Source of the DNA: Actinobaculum sp. 313
Lineage (GTDB): Bacteria; Actinomycetota; Actinomycetes; Actinomycetales; Actinomycetaceae
DNA length: 64,000 bases
NCBI RefSeq assembly: GCF_003073475.1
Contig: NZ_CP029033.1
Location: forward strand, 1,674,001 to 1,738,000
Direction: 5' to 3'
Shown: positions 9,922 through 21,020 of the stretch, one piece after another
Position numbering within the stretch: the stretch's first letter is position 1
Layout: the number at the start of each line of letters is the position of its first letter
Notes under the pieces: model-generated
What the model was told of the DNA's origin: nothing
Seen by the model: only the letters and a program-made list of their open reading frames with translations
Databases searched by the model: none
Made by a program: the position numbers and the translations under genes

Positions 9922-11408
9922 GGGGCGCCGATCCTGTCTAGTATGACTGCAGCTAACTCGGTTACGTCGCCGGCACCGACGGTCAGGACCAAATCTCCGG
10001 GCTCGGCCGCATCCGCGATCACGTACGCCGCCTCCATCCTGTCAGGGATAAAACGCCTCTTCCCGGCCATCTGATCCGTGATGAGGAATCCGTCAACGTC
10101 GGGAACCGGATCTTCCCGTGCACCGTAGACGGAGGTCACGACGACGTCGTCCGCCAAAGTCAACGCCTCCGCAAAGCGCGCTGCGAAACGCTCGGTGCGG
10201 GAGTAGAGATGCGGTTGGAATAACACCCGGACCGCTCCCCGGCCCGCGCGGCGCCGCGCTGCTCGCATCGTCGCTGCCACTTCCGTTGGATGGTGCGCGT
10301 AATCGTCGATCACAGTAACTCCATGGGCGGCCCCGCGCACCTCGAACCGTCGGCTCGTCCCTTGGAAATGCCCGAGTGCTGCGGCCATGTCCTGCCGGGC
10401 AGCTCCCAGCTCTACTCCAGCCGCCCAAGCAGCGGCGGCGTTGAGCAAGTTGTGTTCACCCGGTACTGCTAGGCCAAGGCGTATTGCACCGCGCCCGTCA
10501 TCCAGGACCGCTGCGTTGGTTATGAATGAACTCGCAGCCCGGTGCTCCTCGTTATCCAGCCTCTGGAGAGTCGGCCCGTCGGCCGCACCGGTGACTCTCA
10601 CGTGTCCACAGGCCCCAAGTACCCCCTCGCCGACGCCGTATGTCAACACCCTTTTGCCCTCGCCAATGGCCACACGAGCCAAACGGGTCGCTCCGTCGTC
10701 GTCGGCGCAGGCTATGAGCAGTCCTCCGGGCACCAGCCGTCGCGAGAACTCAGCGAAAGCCTCCTCGAATGCCTCGCGAGTGCCGTAGTGGTCGAGATGA
10801 TCGGGCTCCACATTCGTGACAATCGCAATTCGCGGAGCATAGTTCAAGAAAGACGCATCCGATTCGTCTGCCTCCGCCACCAACACCGAGCCGGAACCAA
10901 GGTGGCCTCCCGCTCCAAGACCGGTGATGGACGAGCCGATCGCCCATGAAGGCTCATAACCCAAGTGCTGCAGGCAAAAGGCGAGCATGGCCGACGTCGT
11001 TGTTTTACCGTGAGCACCGGCAACTGCCACGAAATCCCTGCCCGAGGCCGCCAGGGCAAGCGCCTGGGAGCGGTGGATGACTCGCTGCCCCCGGGCGCGT
11101 GCGGTAGCAAGCTCCGGGTTCGAATCCCGAATCGCAGAAGAAACTACAACAATGCCATCGGCCGGCACAGCAGCAGCTTCATGGCCGATATTCACCGTCA
11201 GCCCCAACCCTCGGATATGCCTCGTCGCAGCGGACTCGCGGGCGTCAGAACCCGAAACAACGGCTCCCTGGGCTGCCAATAGTTCAGCTAGTACGGACAT
11301 TCCCGCGCCGCCGATCCCAATCAGGTAAAACCGTGTTCCCTGCAGTGTGTTATCGGCGTTAGCTCCGGTGCCATGGTCCAGATTCGTCTCCTCACCGTTC
11401 GCCGTCAT
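9918..11408 (-). CDS. murC: UDP-N-acetylmuramate--L-alanine ligase MurC
   Basis: A 496-residue cytoplasmic Mur ligase that adds L-Ala to UDP-MurNAc, the first peptide step of the wall precursor. The N-terminal nucleotide-binding motif GIGGAGMSVLAELL is followed by the ATP P-loop GAHGKTTTSAM, the central domain motifs EADESDASF and TNVEPDHLDHY, and the C-terminal signature DDYAHHPTEV. The ATG at 11408 (MTANGEE) overlaps the end of murG by 17 bp; upstream in-frame extensions lie wholly inside murG. Coupled to ftsQ by a 4-bp overlap. Confidence 0.96.
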   Translation of the reverse strand: MTANGEETNLDHGTGANADNTLQGTRFYLIGIGGAGMSVLAELLAAQGAVVSGSDARESAATRHIRGLGLTVNIGHEAAAVPADGIVVVSSAIRDSNPELATARARGQRVIHRSQALALAASGRDFVAVAGAHGKTTTSAMLAFCLQHLGYEPSWAIGSSITGLGAGGHLGSGSVLVAEADESDASFLNYAPRIAIVTNVEPDHLDHYGTREAFEEAFAEFSRRLVPGGLLIACADDDGATRLARVAIGEGKRVLTYGVGEGVLGACGHVRVTGAADGPTLQRLDNEEHRAASSFITNAAVLDDGRGAIRLGLAVPGEHNLLNAAAAWAAGVELGAARQDMAAALGHFQGTSRRFEVRGAAHGVTVIDDYAHHPTEVAATMRAARRRAGRGAVRVLFQPHLYSRTERFAARFAEALTLADDVVVTSVYGAREDPVPDVDGFLITDQMAGKRRFIPDRMEAAYVIADAAEPGDLVLTVGAGDVTELAAVILDRIGAP

Positions 11409-12510
11409 ATGCTTCTCCCACATCCGCAATGATCTGTGCGAGGCGTCCGGCCCCGTCCAAAGGACTCGTTTCACGTGCTGCGGCACCCATAGCGTCCAGC
11501 CGGTTCTTATCGGCCACAAGTGCAAGCACATCGTGAATAAAACGCTCTACGGTGAACTCTCGATCATTGATTAGCTTGGCACCACCAGCCGCCACCAGAT
11601 CTGAAGCGTTGCGTGCCTGCTCGCCATTGCCAACCGCCAGCGGCACAAAAACCGCCGGAAGTCCGAGAGCTCCTAGTTCTGCGACCGTACCCGCCCCGGA
11701 GCGGCAGAGTACCAGATCTGCGGCAGCATACGCATCCTCCATCTCTGCCAGATAATCGAGCACGACGTAGTTACTCTTATCGGCGACGGCCTGCCGCACC
11801 GGTCCGTCCTTCCCGCGCCCGGTCAAATGCAACACCTGAATATCGGCGGCGGTAATGGCGTCAAGGGCTGCGGTCACCACCTCGTTAAGATGTTGAGCTC
11901 CCAAAGAGCCTCCGGTAACGACTAGGGTGGCTCGAGTTGGGTCCAGGCCGAGCCTTTGGGCCGCACGCGTCCGCCCCGCACCAGTTTGCATAGCGCGCTG
12001 CGCGGCGAGGGTGGCGATGGCGGGGCGAAGTGGCAGTCCAACGGTCTGTGTCACCCCACGCCGCGCGCGCAGCGGCGTGGACGGAAATGTCAAGGCAACA
12101 GCGTGCGCAAAGCGCGCGCCATAGCGATTCGCCAGGCCCGGTTTGGCATTCTGTTCGTGGATGACCACGGGGATACCACGCCTCTTGGCCGCCGCATACA
12201 CCGGCGTCGAGGCGAAACCGCCGAAGCCAACCGCAACCGACACACCGTCGAGGACGTCCTCCGCCTGCGAAATTGCGCGCCGAAAACGCGCCGGGAACGT
12301 CAGAGCCGCCCTTCCCGGACGACGCGGAAACGGAACCCGCTCAATGGCAAAAAGCTCAAAGCCGGCCGTCGGCACAAGATCCTTCTCGAGACCGTCCGCA
12401 GTTCCAACCGCACGAACGTCCAGCCCCATCTCCCGCAACGTCAGCGCCGTAGCCAACAGCGGGTTGACATGCCCGGCGGTGCCTCCACCGGCCAAAATAA
12501 TGCTAGTCAT
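11392..12510 (-). CDS. murG: UDP-GlcNAc:lipid I GlcNAc transferase MurG
   Basis: A 372-residue peripheral-membrane GT28 glycosyltransferase that converts lipid I to lipid II. The N-terminal glycine loop AGGGTAGHVNPLLA is diagnostic, the second G-loop-like motif VTGGSLGAQHLN starts the C-terminal domain, and the donor-binding region is YAAADLVLCRSGAGTVAELG. Length is normal. The start overlaps the ftsW stop by 8 bp. Confidence 0.96.
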   Translation of the reverse strand: MTSIILAGGGTAGHVNPLLATALTLREMGLDVRAVGTADGLEKDLVPTAGFELFAIERVPFPRRPGRAALTFPARFRRAISQAEDVLDGVSVAVGFGGFASTPVYAAAKRRGIPVVIHEQNAKPGLANRYGARFAHAVALTFPSTPLRARRGVTQTVGLPLRPAIATLAAQRAMQTGAGRTRAAQRLGLDPTRATLVVTGGSLGAQHLNEVVTAALDAITAADIQVLHLTGRGKDGPVRQAVADKSNYVVLDYLAEMEDAYAAADLVLCRSGAGTVAELGALGLPAVFVPLAVGNGEQARNASDLVAAGGAKLINDREFTVERFIHDVLALVADKNRLDAMGAAARETSPLDGAGRLAQIIADVGEAYDGER

Positions 12511-13714
12511 GAGAGCCTCTCTTCAGAACAGCACGGGCACGATGGGCGATATTGCGTTGTGGCCGCAAGGAACTTCGCACGCCGGGAACCGCCAACGTGC
12601 AGGACAGGCCGACCCCCACGGCAAGCAGACAGGCCACTACTGCCGATCCGCCCTGCGATATGAAGGGAAGCGGCACGCCGAACACCGGCAACACGCCCGT
12701 GACGACCAACATATTAGCCAGCGCTTGGCCACACAGCCAGATCGCAACGCCACCGCATGCCAGCCGCGCGAAACGCGCCGGATGGTGTACACAGATACGC
12801 AGGAGACCCCATCCAAGCAACATGAACATCGCTACCACAACTAGGCAGCCGCCCATGCCGAGTTCTTCACCGACGACGGCGAAGATGAAGTCGTTTTGCG
12901 CCTCCGCCAAGTTGCCAGGCCATTTCTCAGCCCCGGTTCCCAGACCGGACCCACCGACACCACCCGACCCGAAGGCCCATAAGGCGAAATCCGCCTGGCT
13001 GGGATTGAGACCGTCAGGCAATGAGAACAGGTTGCTCAAGTAGTCGGATACGCGCGCCAAACGGTCGGGTTTGGCCGCCACCAGTACTGAGGCGAGAAGA
13101 ACGGCGGCACCCGCCACACCCCAGAAGTACTTCCCCGGCGCTCCCGCGAGCCAAAACATACCCACGCAGATCAGGGCGACGACCATAGCCGTTCCCATGT
13201 CGCCACCCAAAAGCACGGCACTGATAGCACCAGCCGCCGAGGCAGTTGCTGGCCACGCCAGGTTACGCAGCTCAATCCTCTCCGGGAGCAGGCGAGCGAG
13301 CGCGGCGGCCAGCCACACAATAGTCGCCAGTTTCAGAAACTCCGAAGGCTGTACCGAGAAGTTTCCGAAACGTAACCAGTTCGTGTTGCCCGCCACCGTA
13401 TGTCCCAGTGGCGTACGCACCAACAACTGGAGCAGAATCCCCATCGCAAAGATGGGCAGAGCGAGCCTCTCATACAACCGCATCGGCACGAACGCGGCCA
13501 GAACGCCGATAACCAGGCCCCCTACCGCGTAGACGAGCTGACTGACCGCAGTCGCGAAAGTGTTTGAGGTGCCGTTGAGCCGCGCATAGTGAATTGCCGA
13601 TGGCGCCGTGGCCGAAAAGACCATGACCACGCCCAGCACAAGCAGCACACCTGTTGCCACGACAATCGTGATGATCGCCTGCCGCATAACGCCCGTCTGC
13701 TGTTCCTCAGCCAT
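12503..13714 (-). CDS. ftsW: Lipid II polymerase FtsW (SEDS family)
   Basis: Polytopic SEDS glycosyltransferase that polymerises septal peptidoglycan together with FtsI. About 10 hydrophobic segments are visible. Signature stretches include NTNWLRFGNFSVQPSEFLKL, the loop EKWPGNLAEAQNDFIFAVVGEELG with the conserved catalytic-region acidic residue, and PFISQGGSA near the end. The predicted length is 403 residues from the ATG at 13714 (MAEEQQTGVM), which overlaps the murD stop by 8 bp; an upstream ATG inside murD is less likely. Confidence 0.95.
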   Translation of the reverse strand: MAEEQQTGVMRQAIITIVVATGVLLVLGVVMVFSATAPSAIHYARLNGTSNTFATAVSQLVYAVGGLVIGVLAAFVPMRLYERLALPIFAMGILLQLLVRTPLGHTVAGNTNWLRFGNFSVQPSEFLKLATIVWLAAALARLLPERIELRNLAWPATASAAGAISAVLLGGDMGTAMVVALICVGMFWLAGAPGKYFWGVAGAAVLLASVLVAAKPDRLARVSDYLSNLFSLPDGLNPSQADFALWAFGSGGVGGSGLGTGAEKWPGNLAEAQNDFIFAVVGEELGMGGCLVVVAMFMLLGWGLLRICVHHPARFARLACGGVAIWLCGQALANMLVVTGVLPVFGVPLPFISQGGSAVVACLLAVGVGLSCTLAVPGVRSSLRPQRNIAHRARAVLKRGSHD

Positions 13715-15165
13715 GTAGCTCCCGAGCCGCTGTGGCAAAGAGTTCGCCGCGTTGCGCATAGGAGGAGAACTGGTCCAGGGAAGCGCAAGCGGGTGCCAAC
13801 AGGACGGTGCCCCATCCCGCCGCCAGCTGTTGCGCTGCCTTCACGGCCTGCTCCATCGGATCACGCGCGTCTGGCGCAATCCATACCACCGGTATGTCAA
13901 TACCATCTAGCGCCTGCCGCCACGGCTCCTGGTCGACGCCTATAACAACGACACTCCGTAGTTTGCCGCGTTGGCTGGCCACTAACTCGTCGAACTGCGC
14001 ACCTTTCGCCTGACCGCCTACGATCCATACCACGCTCCGGTCTTCCTGGGCTTGCAGCGAAGCGCGAGCCGCATGGGCATTAGTGGCCTTCGAGTCATCC
14101 ACGTAACGCACACCATCCACGCTGTTGACTAGTTCAAGTCGATGCCCACCAGAGGAGAAATCACGCAAAGCATCCCGAATCACGCCTGGCTCCACGCCCG
14201 CTGCTCGTGCCAGGGACGCGGCGGCGATAGCATCGCGCAGAATATGCTCCGGAAGAGCAGCCCCCGCCGACGCCAAATGCGCGATATCGGCGATCTCGAA
14301 CAGCTCAATTCCTTCGGTCCACCGCTTCTTACCGAAGGCGCGATCAACCACAATGCCATCGACAACTCCGATCATCCCCACGGCAGGAAGACCTGGTGTC
14401 ATCCCAATGGCACGTGCCCCCTCGATAACGTCGGCCTCGTCAACCATCTCTTGCACGACGGCGTCGTCGGCCGGGTACAGACACGCCTGTTGTGTGTGCT
14501 CGTAGATGCGCGCCTTGGCATTGCGATATGCGGTGCGGCTGCCATGCCATTCCAAATGGTCATCGGCGAGATTGAGACACACCGACGCCAGCGGCGACAT
14601 GGCGTGGGTTGTACGCAATTGGAAGGATGACAGTTCGAGGGCAAAGGCCTGCGGCGCCTCCTCATCGGTACGGGAAGTCTCGCAAACAGCCGGATTGCCG
14701 ACGTTACCGATCGCTCTGCCCCCAGCCCTGCGCGGTCGAGGATTGCGGCCGTCATCGATACGGTCGTCGTCTTCCCATTTGTTCCCGTCACACACAGCCA
14801 CGGGGCGTACCAGCCCCCTCGTCAACCGCCCGCAGCTGCCAGGCCAGTTCGATCTCACTACACAGCTGCACGCCGGTGGAAAACAACGGGGATATCTCAG
14901 CGATAGCCGGAGCGGGCACGATGATATCCGGTTGCCAGGTCAGCACCTTGTCAGCCAGATGGGAGGGATCCTGATGGCTTCCGGCCGTATCCAATGGCAG
15001 CGCTGCAACGCCGGCCAAAGACGAGATATCCGCATCCCAGGCGCTGACGATCGCTCCTGTCAAGGCCGTCAACGCTTGCAGGCTCGCCTGGCCAGATTTG
15101 CCCAGCCCGACCACCGCGACCCGTTTGCCGTCGAACTGAGCCGCCCCCGGGTTCGTTAAGCTCAT
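13707..15165 (-). CDS. murD: UDP-MurNAc-L-Ala--D-Glu ligase MurD, two one-base deletions
   Basis: Mur ligase that adds D-Glu. The N-terminal domain (KRVAVVGLGKSGQASLQAL) ends at AVDEGAGT, where one base is missing in the run at 14802-14805. The next segment carries the P-loop CVTGTNGKTTTVSM, and a second missing base at 14719-14723 shifts to the frame with IGNVGNPAV and ALELSSFQL. Restoring both gives about 486 residues, including YVDDSKATNAHA. The ATG at 15165 overlaps the mraY stop as ATGA; ATG 15180 is an in-frame alternative. Both lesions lie in C/G runs, so base-calling error is favoured over mutation. Confidence 0.93.
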
Positions 15166-16247
15166 TGTTGCGCCAACCATTCCGTGTAGAACAGCCCGAT
15201 TCCGCCGCCCATCAACAACGCTTCGATCACCCAGAAACGCACGACGACGGTCACCTCATTCCAGCCTTTCAGTTCAAAATGATGGTGTAGGGGCGCCATG
15301 CGCAGGACCCGCCGCCCGGTTAACTTGAAGAAACCGACCTGCAGCACATCCGAGCAGACTTCGATAACGAAAAGACCGCCGATGAGCACCGCAAGGACTT
15401 CGGTATGCGTAAGAATAGACAAGCCGGCAAAGGCACCTCCCAGCGCCAGCGAACCGGTGTCGCCCATAAAGATCTGTGCCGGAGATGTGTTCCACCAGAG
15501 AAAGCCGAAACACGCGCCCATAATGGCGACGCAGATAATGGAGAGGTCTCGCGGGTCACGGACCTGATAGCAGCCCGGTGTGGCACCGAGTACGCCCTGA
15601 CAGGCCTGGTTGCTCTGCCAAATGGTGATCACTGTATATGCGCCGAAGGCGATCATCGACGCGCCGGTGGCGAGGCCATCCAAACCGTCGGTGAGATTCA
15701 CGGCGTTGGTCCACGCCGTAATGAGGAAATTCGCCCAAAGGATGAAGAGGATAATGCCCACTACTCCCCCGGCAAAGGCCAAGGTGAGCCCCGTGTCGCG
15801 TATGAACGAGATATTCATCGTGGCCGGCGGACGATTGTTCTTATCCCGGAACTGCAGTACCAGCACCGCGAAGATGATTCCGACGGCGCCCTGTCCGATG
15901 ATCTTGAGAATCGGGGTCAGCCCGAGGGATTGGCGGTGACGTATCTTCGCGAAGTCGTCGAGAAAGCCCACGAAGCCCGTCCCCACCATGAGGAAGAGCA
16001 GTAGCAGTGCCGAGGCACTTGGACCGCGCCCCATGACGAGCAGTGCCACCCCGTAACCTATCACCGTGGCCAGGATAATGATCAGGCCGCCCATTGTCGG
16101 GGTCCCGCGCTTGGTGAAATGACTCGTCGGGCCGTCCTGCCGCACAAACTGGCCGAATTGGTGGGCCACCAACAGTCGGATAAGCAGCGGAGTTCCCAGA
16201 AGGGTGACGAACAGTGAAACCGCGAGGGCAATGAGAATAGCAAGCAT
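15162..16247 (-). CDS. mraY: Phospho-MurNAc-pentapeptide transferase MraY
   Basis: A 361-residue integral membrane enzyme forming lipid I from UDP-MurNAc-pentapeptide and undecaprenyl phosphate. About ten transmembrane segments are seen. Conserved motifs are KRGTPTMGGL, FLDDFAKI with the catalytic aspartate pair, the NLTDGLDGLA loop, FMGDTGSLALGG and the His-rich PLHHHFELKGW. The ATG at 16247 shares one base with the murF stop (TGATG). Confidence 0.97.
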   Translation of the reverse strand: MLAILIALAVSLFVTLLGTPLLIRLLVAHQFGQFVRQDGPTSHFTKRGTPTMGGLIIILATVIGYGVALLVMGRGPSASALLLLFLMVGTGFVGFLDDFAKIRHRQSLGLTPILKIIGQGAVGIIFAVLVLQFRDKNNRPPATMNISFIRDTGLTLAFAGGVVGIILFILWANFLITAWTNAVNLTDGLDGLATGASMIAFGAYTVITIWQSNQACQGVLGATPGCYQVRDPRDLSIICVAIMGACFGFLWWNTSPAQIFMGDTGSLALGGAFAGLSILTHTEVLAVLIGGLFVIEVCSDVLQVGFFKLTGRRVLRMAPLHHHFELKGWNEVTVVVRFWVIEALLMGGGIGLFYTEWLAQQ

Positions 16248-17651
16248 CAGCCGTGCTCCTCTCGCAACACGTCCGCTAGCTTCCACACGCCGGAGCCGTG
16301 TGATCCCTTGAGTAAAACGACATCACCGTGACTGAGCAGGGCATGAAGCACTGCCAGTGCAGCATCGGTATCCTCAACGTCGTAGACGGTGATTCCTTCA
16401 CGGGTGGCCGCTGACGATAGCGCCTTCGTACCGTTTCCGACGCAAACCAGAATCTCCACTCCGCATTCGCGCGCAACCGCTCCCAGAGCCTCATGTTCCG
16501 CTGCGGAAGACTCACCTAGCTCCAGCATGGTCCCCAGGACGGCGATCTTCCGACGCCCCTCTCCCAGCCGAGCCAACCCGGCCAGGCCGGCGCGCATGGA
16601 ATCCGGGTTCGCATTGTACGAGTCATCAATCAACAAAAGCCCGTTGGTTTCGAACACGTCCATTCGATGCGGGCTTGCCGCGCCTACGCCGCTGAGTACC
16701 CGCGCCACCTGTGCGAGAGGAACGCCGATTACCAGCGAGAGCGCTGCGGCAGCGAGTGCATTGGCGACCTGGTGTTCGCCCACCAGCCGTAGTGAGACCG
16801 GGGCGCTTCCCCATGGAGTGACCAGAGTGAAACTGGCACGCCCCGCGGAGTCGATACGGATATCGCTAGCCGTAACATCACCGCTACCGGTAACTGAGAA
16901 GGTCGTGACGGGGCCTTCAGCCAGCGTCGCCATGGCTGCAACGCGCTCATCGTCGGCATTGAGCACGATATTGCCCCCGGGGCGTGTCCCGGTGACGAGT
17001 TCCGCCTTCGCACGAGCGACATTCTCAATCCCGCCGAACTCGCCCAGGTGGGCCCGTGCTACAACGAGAACGGCTGCGGCATCGGGCTGAGCGATCGAGG
17101 TGAGGTAGTCGATGTTTCCGATGTGATCGGCCCCCATCTCCAACACCAAAGTGGCGGTTGATGCATCGGCCCGCAACACGGTCAGCGGCAATCCAAGTTC
17201 ATTGTTGAAGGAACCCGGAGGAGCAATGATCGGGCCGCGATCAGCCAGTGTGGCAGCCAGGAGGTCTTTCGTGGTTGTTTTGCCCACGGATCCCGTCACG
17301 GCCACAACCTTAAGATCGGGATGCCCCTCACGCCGCAGGCGTCGCAGATTGGCTCGAGCCAGCAGGCCAATGGCTGTGGGCACGTCATCGACTTCGATAA
17401 CGCGCTGCGGATCGGCACCAGAGGCGAGCGCCACCTCTTGGTTCGAGGTGATGACAGCCGCCGCACCGGCTGCGAGCGCCCGGCCCGCCAGGGTGGCGCC
17501 GTTAATCCGCTCACCTTGGATTGCGGCGAAGACCTCACCCCTGTAATCACGCGGGTGTCAGTTACCAATGTGTCCACCGTAATCTCGGAATCGGCTGTTG
17601 CCATGCGACCTTCACAGCTTGCGGCCAACTCCCCAGCGTGACGGGGATCAT
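16247..17651 (-). CDS. murF: UDP-MurNAc-tripeptide--D-Ala-D-Ala ligase MurF, two one-base deletions
   Basis: Last cytoplasmic Mur ligase. The ATG at 17651 overlaps the murE stop as ATGA and starts MIPVTLG, as MurF proteins usually do, but the frame is lost after seven codons because a G-run is one short at 17631-17634. The following frame reads ELAASCEGRMATADSEITVD up to VITG, where a second run (17538-17541) is one short. The third frame continues EVFAAIQGERINGATLAGRA and the P-loop VTGSVGKTTTKD, then DDSYNANPDSM. Corrected length is about 468 residues. Confidence 0.93.
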
Positions 17652-19128
17652 TCACTTTCCTCCTGCGCTCTGAGTGCCAGTACTCGCCGTGCTTCGGCGC
17701 GGTCGTCAAGCTGAATGAGCTCACCGCCGACATCCTGGATCGTCTCGTGTCCTCGCCCGGCAAGAAGAATCGTATCGTGCACCGAGGCGTCAAGGATGGA
17801 TTGACGTATCGCTTCCGCACGATTCGCAATTTCTTTCACAGGCGTCTTATGCCGTCGTGTTCCCTCTAGGACGGCGGCGCGGATGGCGGCCGGGTCCTCC
17901 CCGTGCGGGTCGTCGTCGGTGATAACCACCGCGTCGGCGTATCGCGCCACGGCCTCACCCATTGCGGGCCGCTTCGCCTGATCACGTTCCCCCGCGGCAC
18001 CGGTCAAAACGATAAGCCTCCCGCGCGTACTCGGTCGAAGAGCCTGCATTGCTTTGACGAGCGCGTCCGTATTGTGCGCGAAATCGACGACGACGCGCGG
18101 ACGCGTGGAGATCACCTCCATCCTGCCCGGCACTACCGGGGCGATAATACCCAGTGACGCGACATCATTGATCGCAAGGCCTCCCGCGAGGGCCATTGTC
18201 GCCGCTAATGCGGCATTGGCGATGTTGAAGTCGCCCGGCAGCGAGGTCTTCACCTCGAAACTGTCGCCCTCGGTGGAGGTGAGGCGTCCAGCCGAGAATT
18301 GCCAACCCTGCATCCCCGCCGGGAGCTCACTCTTGATGGCAAGCGCAACGACATCGATGTCATCAGCGCATTCGCGCACCAGGCGGCGTCCCCAGTCATC
18401 ATCCACGACCACGACGGCGCGACGAGCACGTTCGGGCGTAAATAGCGATGCCTTTGCGGCAAAGTACTCCTCCATCGTGTGATGGAAATCAAGATGGTCC
18501 TGCGTCAGGTTGGTGTAACCGGCGACGTCGTAGCAGATGGGGTCGGTCCTACCCTGGACTAGGGCATGTGACGACGTTTCCATCACCAGGTCCGTCCCTC
18601 CACGCCGCACGAGTTCGGCAAGAAAACCTTGCAGCTCAGTCGGCATCGGCGTCGTGAGCGACGCGGGGATGTCTTCCCCGCAATCCGCAATGCGACGGTT
18701 CCAATGAGTCCAGTCTTCCGCTCCAGGCGCGACAGGATGTGCTCCAGCATGAATGCTGTCGTTGTCTTTCCGTTCGTTCCGGTGACTGCGAACGTCGTGA
18801 GTTTATCTGCGGGATGGCCGTATATCTGCGCGGCGACGGCACCCAGATGGGCGGCGACGTCGTCGATCACGACTAGAGGGCCATCACCCGCCAGTGCCGA
18901 ACCTTCCGAATCTGTCAGTACTGCCGCTGCACCGGCGGCGCGGGCCTGCGCTGAAAACCGCGCACCGTGTATATGTAAGCCGGGCACACCGGCGAAAAGG
19001 TCACCCGGTCGCACCGTTCGATTGTCCGCGCATACTCCCGTGACCAAGGCGTCGCCGCGGGAACGACCACCTAATTCCGAAATGCTCACGGGCGCCGCAA
19101 TTGGGCGCGGTAGGCCCGTCTCACCCAT
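17648..19128 (-). CDS. murE: UDP-MurNAc-dipeptide ligase MurE, probably lysine/ornithine type, one-base deletion
   Basis: Adds the third stem-peptide residue. The N-terminal part runs to TGLIGTVALRIAG; a C run at 18676-18679 is one base short, and the corrected junction reads IAGEDIPASLTTPMPTELQGF. The P-loop is VTGTNGKTTTAFM, followed later by SSHALVQGR, the carbamoyl-lysine region and VDFAHNTDAL. At 17903-17914 the specificity motif is DDPH instead of the DNPR of diaminopimelate-adding enzymes, which suggests L-Lys or L-Orn as substrate. Corrected length is about 493 residues. ATG 19128 overlaps the ftsI stop by 8 bp. Confidence 0.94.
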
Positions 19129-21020
19129 TAGCATTTGATCCCATCTCGTAGGCGAACCACGGGTATTTGTACAGGGGAACCGTGGATGGGGGGATGCCGA
19201 GCTGGCGCACCGCAAATCCAGCGACGTCCGAGAACACCGGAGCGGCGACCTCTCCGCCGTACCCGGCCCCTGCGGGGTTGTATACGACGACGGCCACCGC
19301 GATCTGCGGGTCCTCCGCCGGAATGACACCGACGAAGGTTCCGACTCGCTTCGTCAGGTTGCCGTTCTCGTCGGCAACCTGGGCGGTACCCGTTTTACCG
19401 GCGATGTTGTAGCCTTCCACCCGGGCGTAATATCCGGTGGATTGCGGATCGGTTACCGCTTGCATCATCTGCAGCATAGTGTCCGCGCTGTCTTCCGAAA
19501 TGACACGATGCGAGTCGCCGACAACCGTTGGCGTCTCCTGTCCATCCGGCGAGATGGTCGAATCGATGATATGCGCCGGAACGTAGACGCCACCGTTGCC
19601 GATAGTGGCTCCGATCTGAGCCAATTGCAGTGTCGTGGCGGCCCAGCCCTGTCCAAACATCGTTGTGTACCGGGTCCGGTTGTCCCAGGTGGTGTAGTCA
19701 GAGAGGATGCCGGCCGACTCTGCAGGCAGTTCAATGCCGGTTTTGGATCCCAGCCCAAACTCCGTCATGTAGTTGTAACGAGTTTCATCCGAGATGGTGT
19801 CACCAATCTGCACCAATCCCGTGTTGTACGACTTTGCGAGAACGCCTGCTACCGTCATATCTTCCGTGGCATGCCCGTCATTGTCGTGGATGGTTTCGCC
19901 ACTGGACGTTGTAAAGGTGTCCGGGACGGTGAACAGTGATTCGGGGCTGACGGTCCCTGGTCGATCGTCGCCGAGAAGGTAACAAGTTTCCCGGTTGATC
20001 CCGGCTCTACCGGTGCCGACACCGCCCGCGAGCCCCATGAGTCCGCACTGCTCGCCGCCAGATTGGAGGGATCCGGGCTGCCCGAGTCAACAAGAGCTAG
20101 AACACGACCGGTACCGATTTCGATGACGACCGCAGCACCCCATTCGGCGCCGTTGTCCTGTACGGACTTGTTCACCGCTTCCAGCAACTCATTTTCCAGG
20201 TCACGATCAATGGTCAGTTTGACACTTGAGCCGTCAATCGCCGCCACTTCCGAACGCTGTCCATTGGGTAGTACCGCGCCGCCACCGGCAAGCTCGACGG
20301 AAAGCGAGCCGTCGGTGCCGGAGAGGATCTCGTTTTGAGAGCGTTCGATACCGGCCTGACCCGTCGGCTCAGCGCTTTCCTCCGTCTCCCCGACATAGCC
20401 GATGACGTTCCCCGCCACCGCACCATTCGGATACTCACGTTTCATGTACTGTTCCGGTTCGATACCGGCGATACCGAGTGAGTTGATCTCCCTCCATAGC
20501 TCGGGGAAATGTCCTTCCTAATGTAGACGAAGGTTGACTTCTGCTCGCCTCCCAGCAGAAGGCCACCGAGCTCGGCCTGATCCATGTCCAGAAGCGGTGC
20601 GAGCACCTCGGCAGCCGCAGCGGCACCGGTTCCGATCACGTTTCCGTCATCGTCATAGCGCACATAGTTGCCGATCAACTTTTGATTGACACCGACGTTA
20701 TATCGCTCGATAGAAGTAGCCAGAACAGCACCGGAGGAGTCGAGAATGTCTCCACGCTTGGCATGCAAGGCGTAGGTGCGAGTACGGAAACTCGAGGCGG
20801 TGTCCGACAGTGTCGTGGCACGAACCACCTGTAGATCGACGAGCCGTGCCGTCAAAACGACCGCACACATCAGGAAAATGGTGGCGACAGAGCGAATACG
20901 CCGCACACTGATCGGCTGGCGCAGATAAGAGCGCCGCCACGAGTCAATTCCCGTCCGAATGCGTCCAGAGCCGGGATGCTTCGGGGTTGACCGTCGCTGC
21001 TGAGCCGACGAAGCCGCCAT
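19121..21020 (-). CDS. ftsI: Septal penicillin-binding protein FtsI (PBP3), two one-base deletions
   Basis: Class B transpeptidase of the divisome. A basic N-terminus and one transmembrane helix (VATIFLMCAVVLTARL) precede the pedestal domain with RGDILDSSGAVLA. One base is missing near 20502 (corrected ISPELWREINSLGIAG) and one at 19955-19957 (corrected ATIDQGTVSPESLF). The transpeptidase motifs are intact: EPGSTGKL for S-x-x-K, SYNTG for S-x-N and GKTGTAQV for K-T-G. Corrected length is about 633 residues. The ATG directly follows the ftsL TAA stop. Confidence 0.94.

Noticed and set aside
11114-11135. tRNA-like T-arm (GGGTTCGAATCCCG) on the plus strand
   Set aside because: It lies inside murC, where the minus strand encodes the conserved AIRDSNPELA segment, and no acceptor, D or anticodon arms can be formed around it.
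13707-20502. Programmed ribosomal frameshifting in murD, murF, murE and ftsI
   Set aside because: The junctions lack slippery heptamers in the right phase, differ from gene to gene, and each needs a missing base restored; no precedent exists for these genes.
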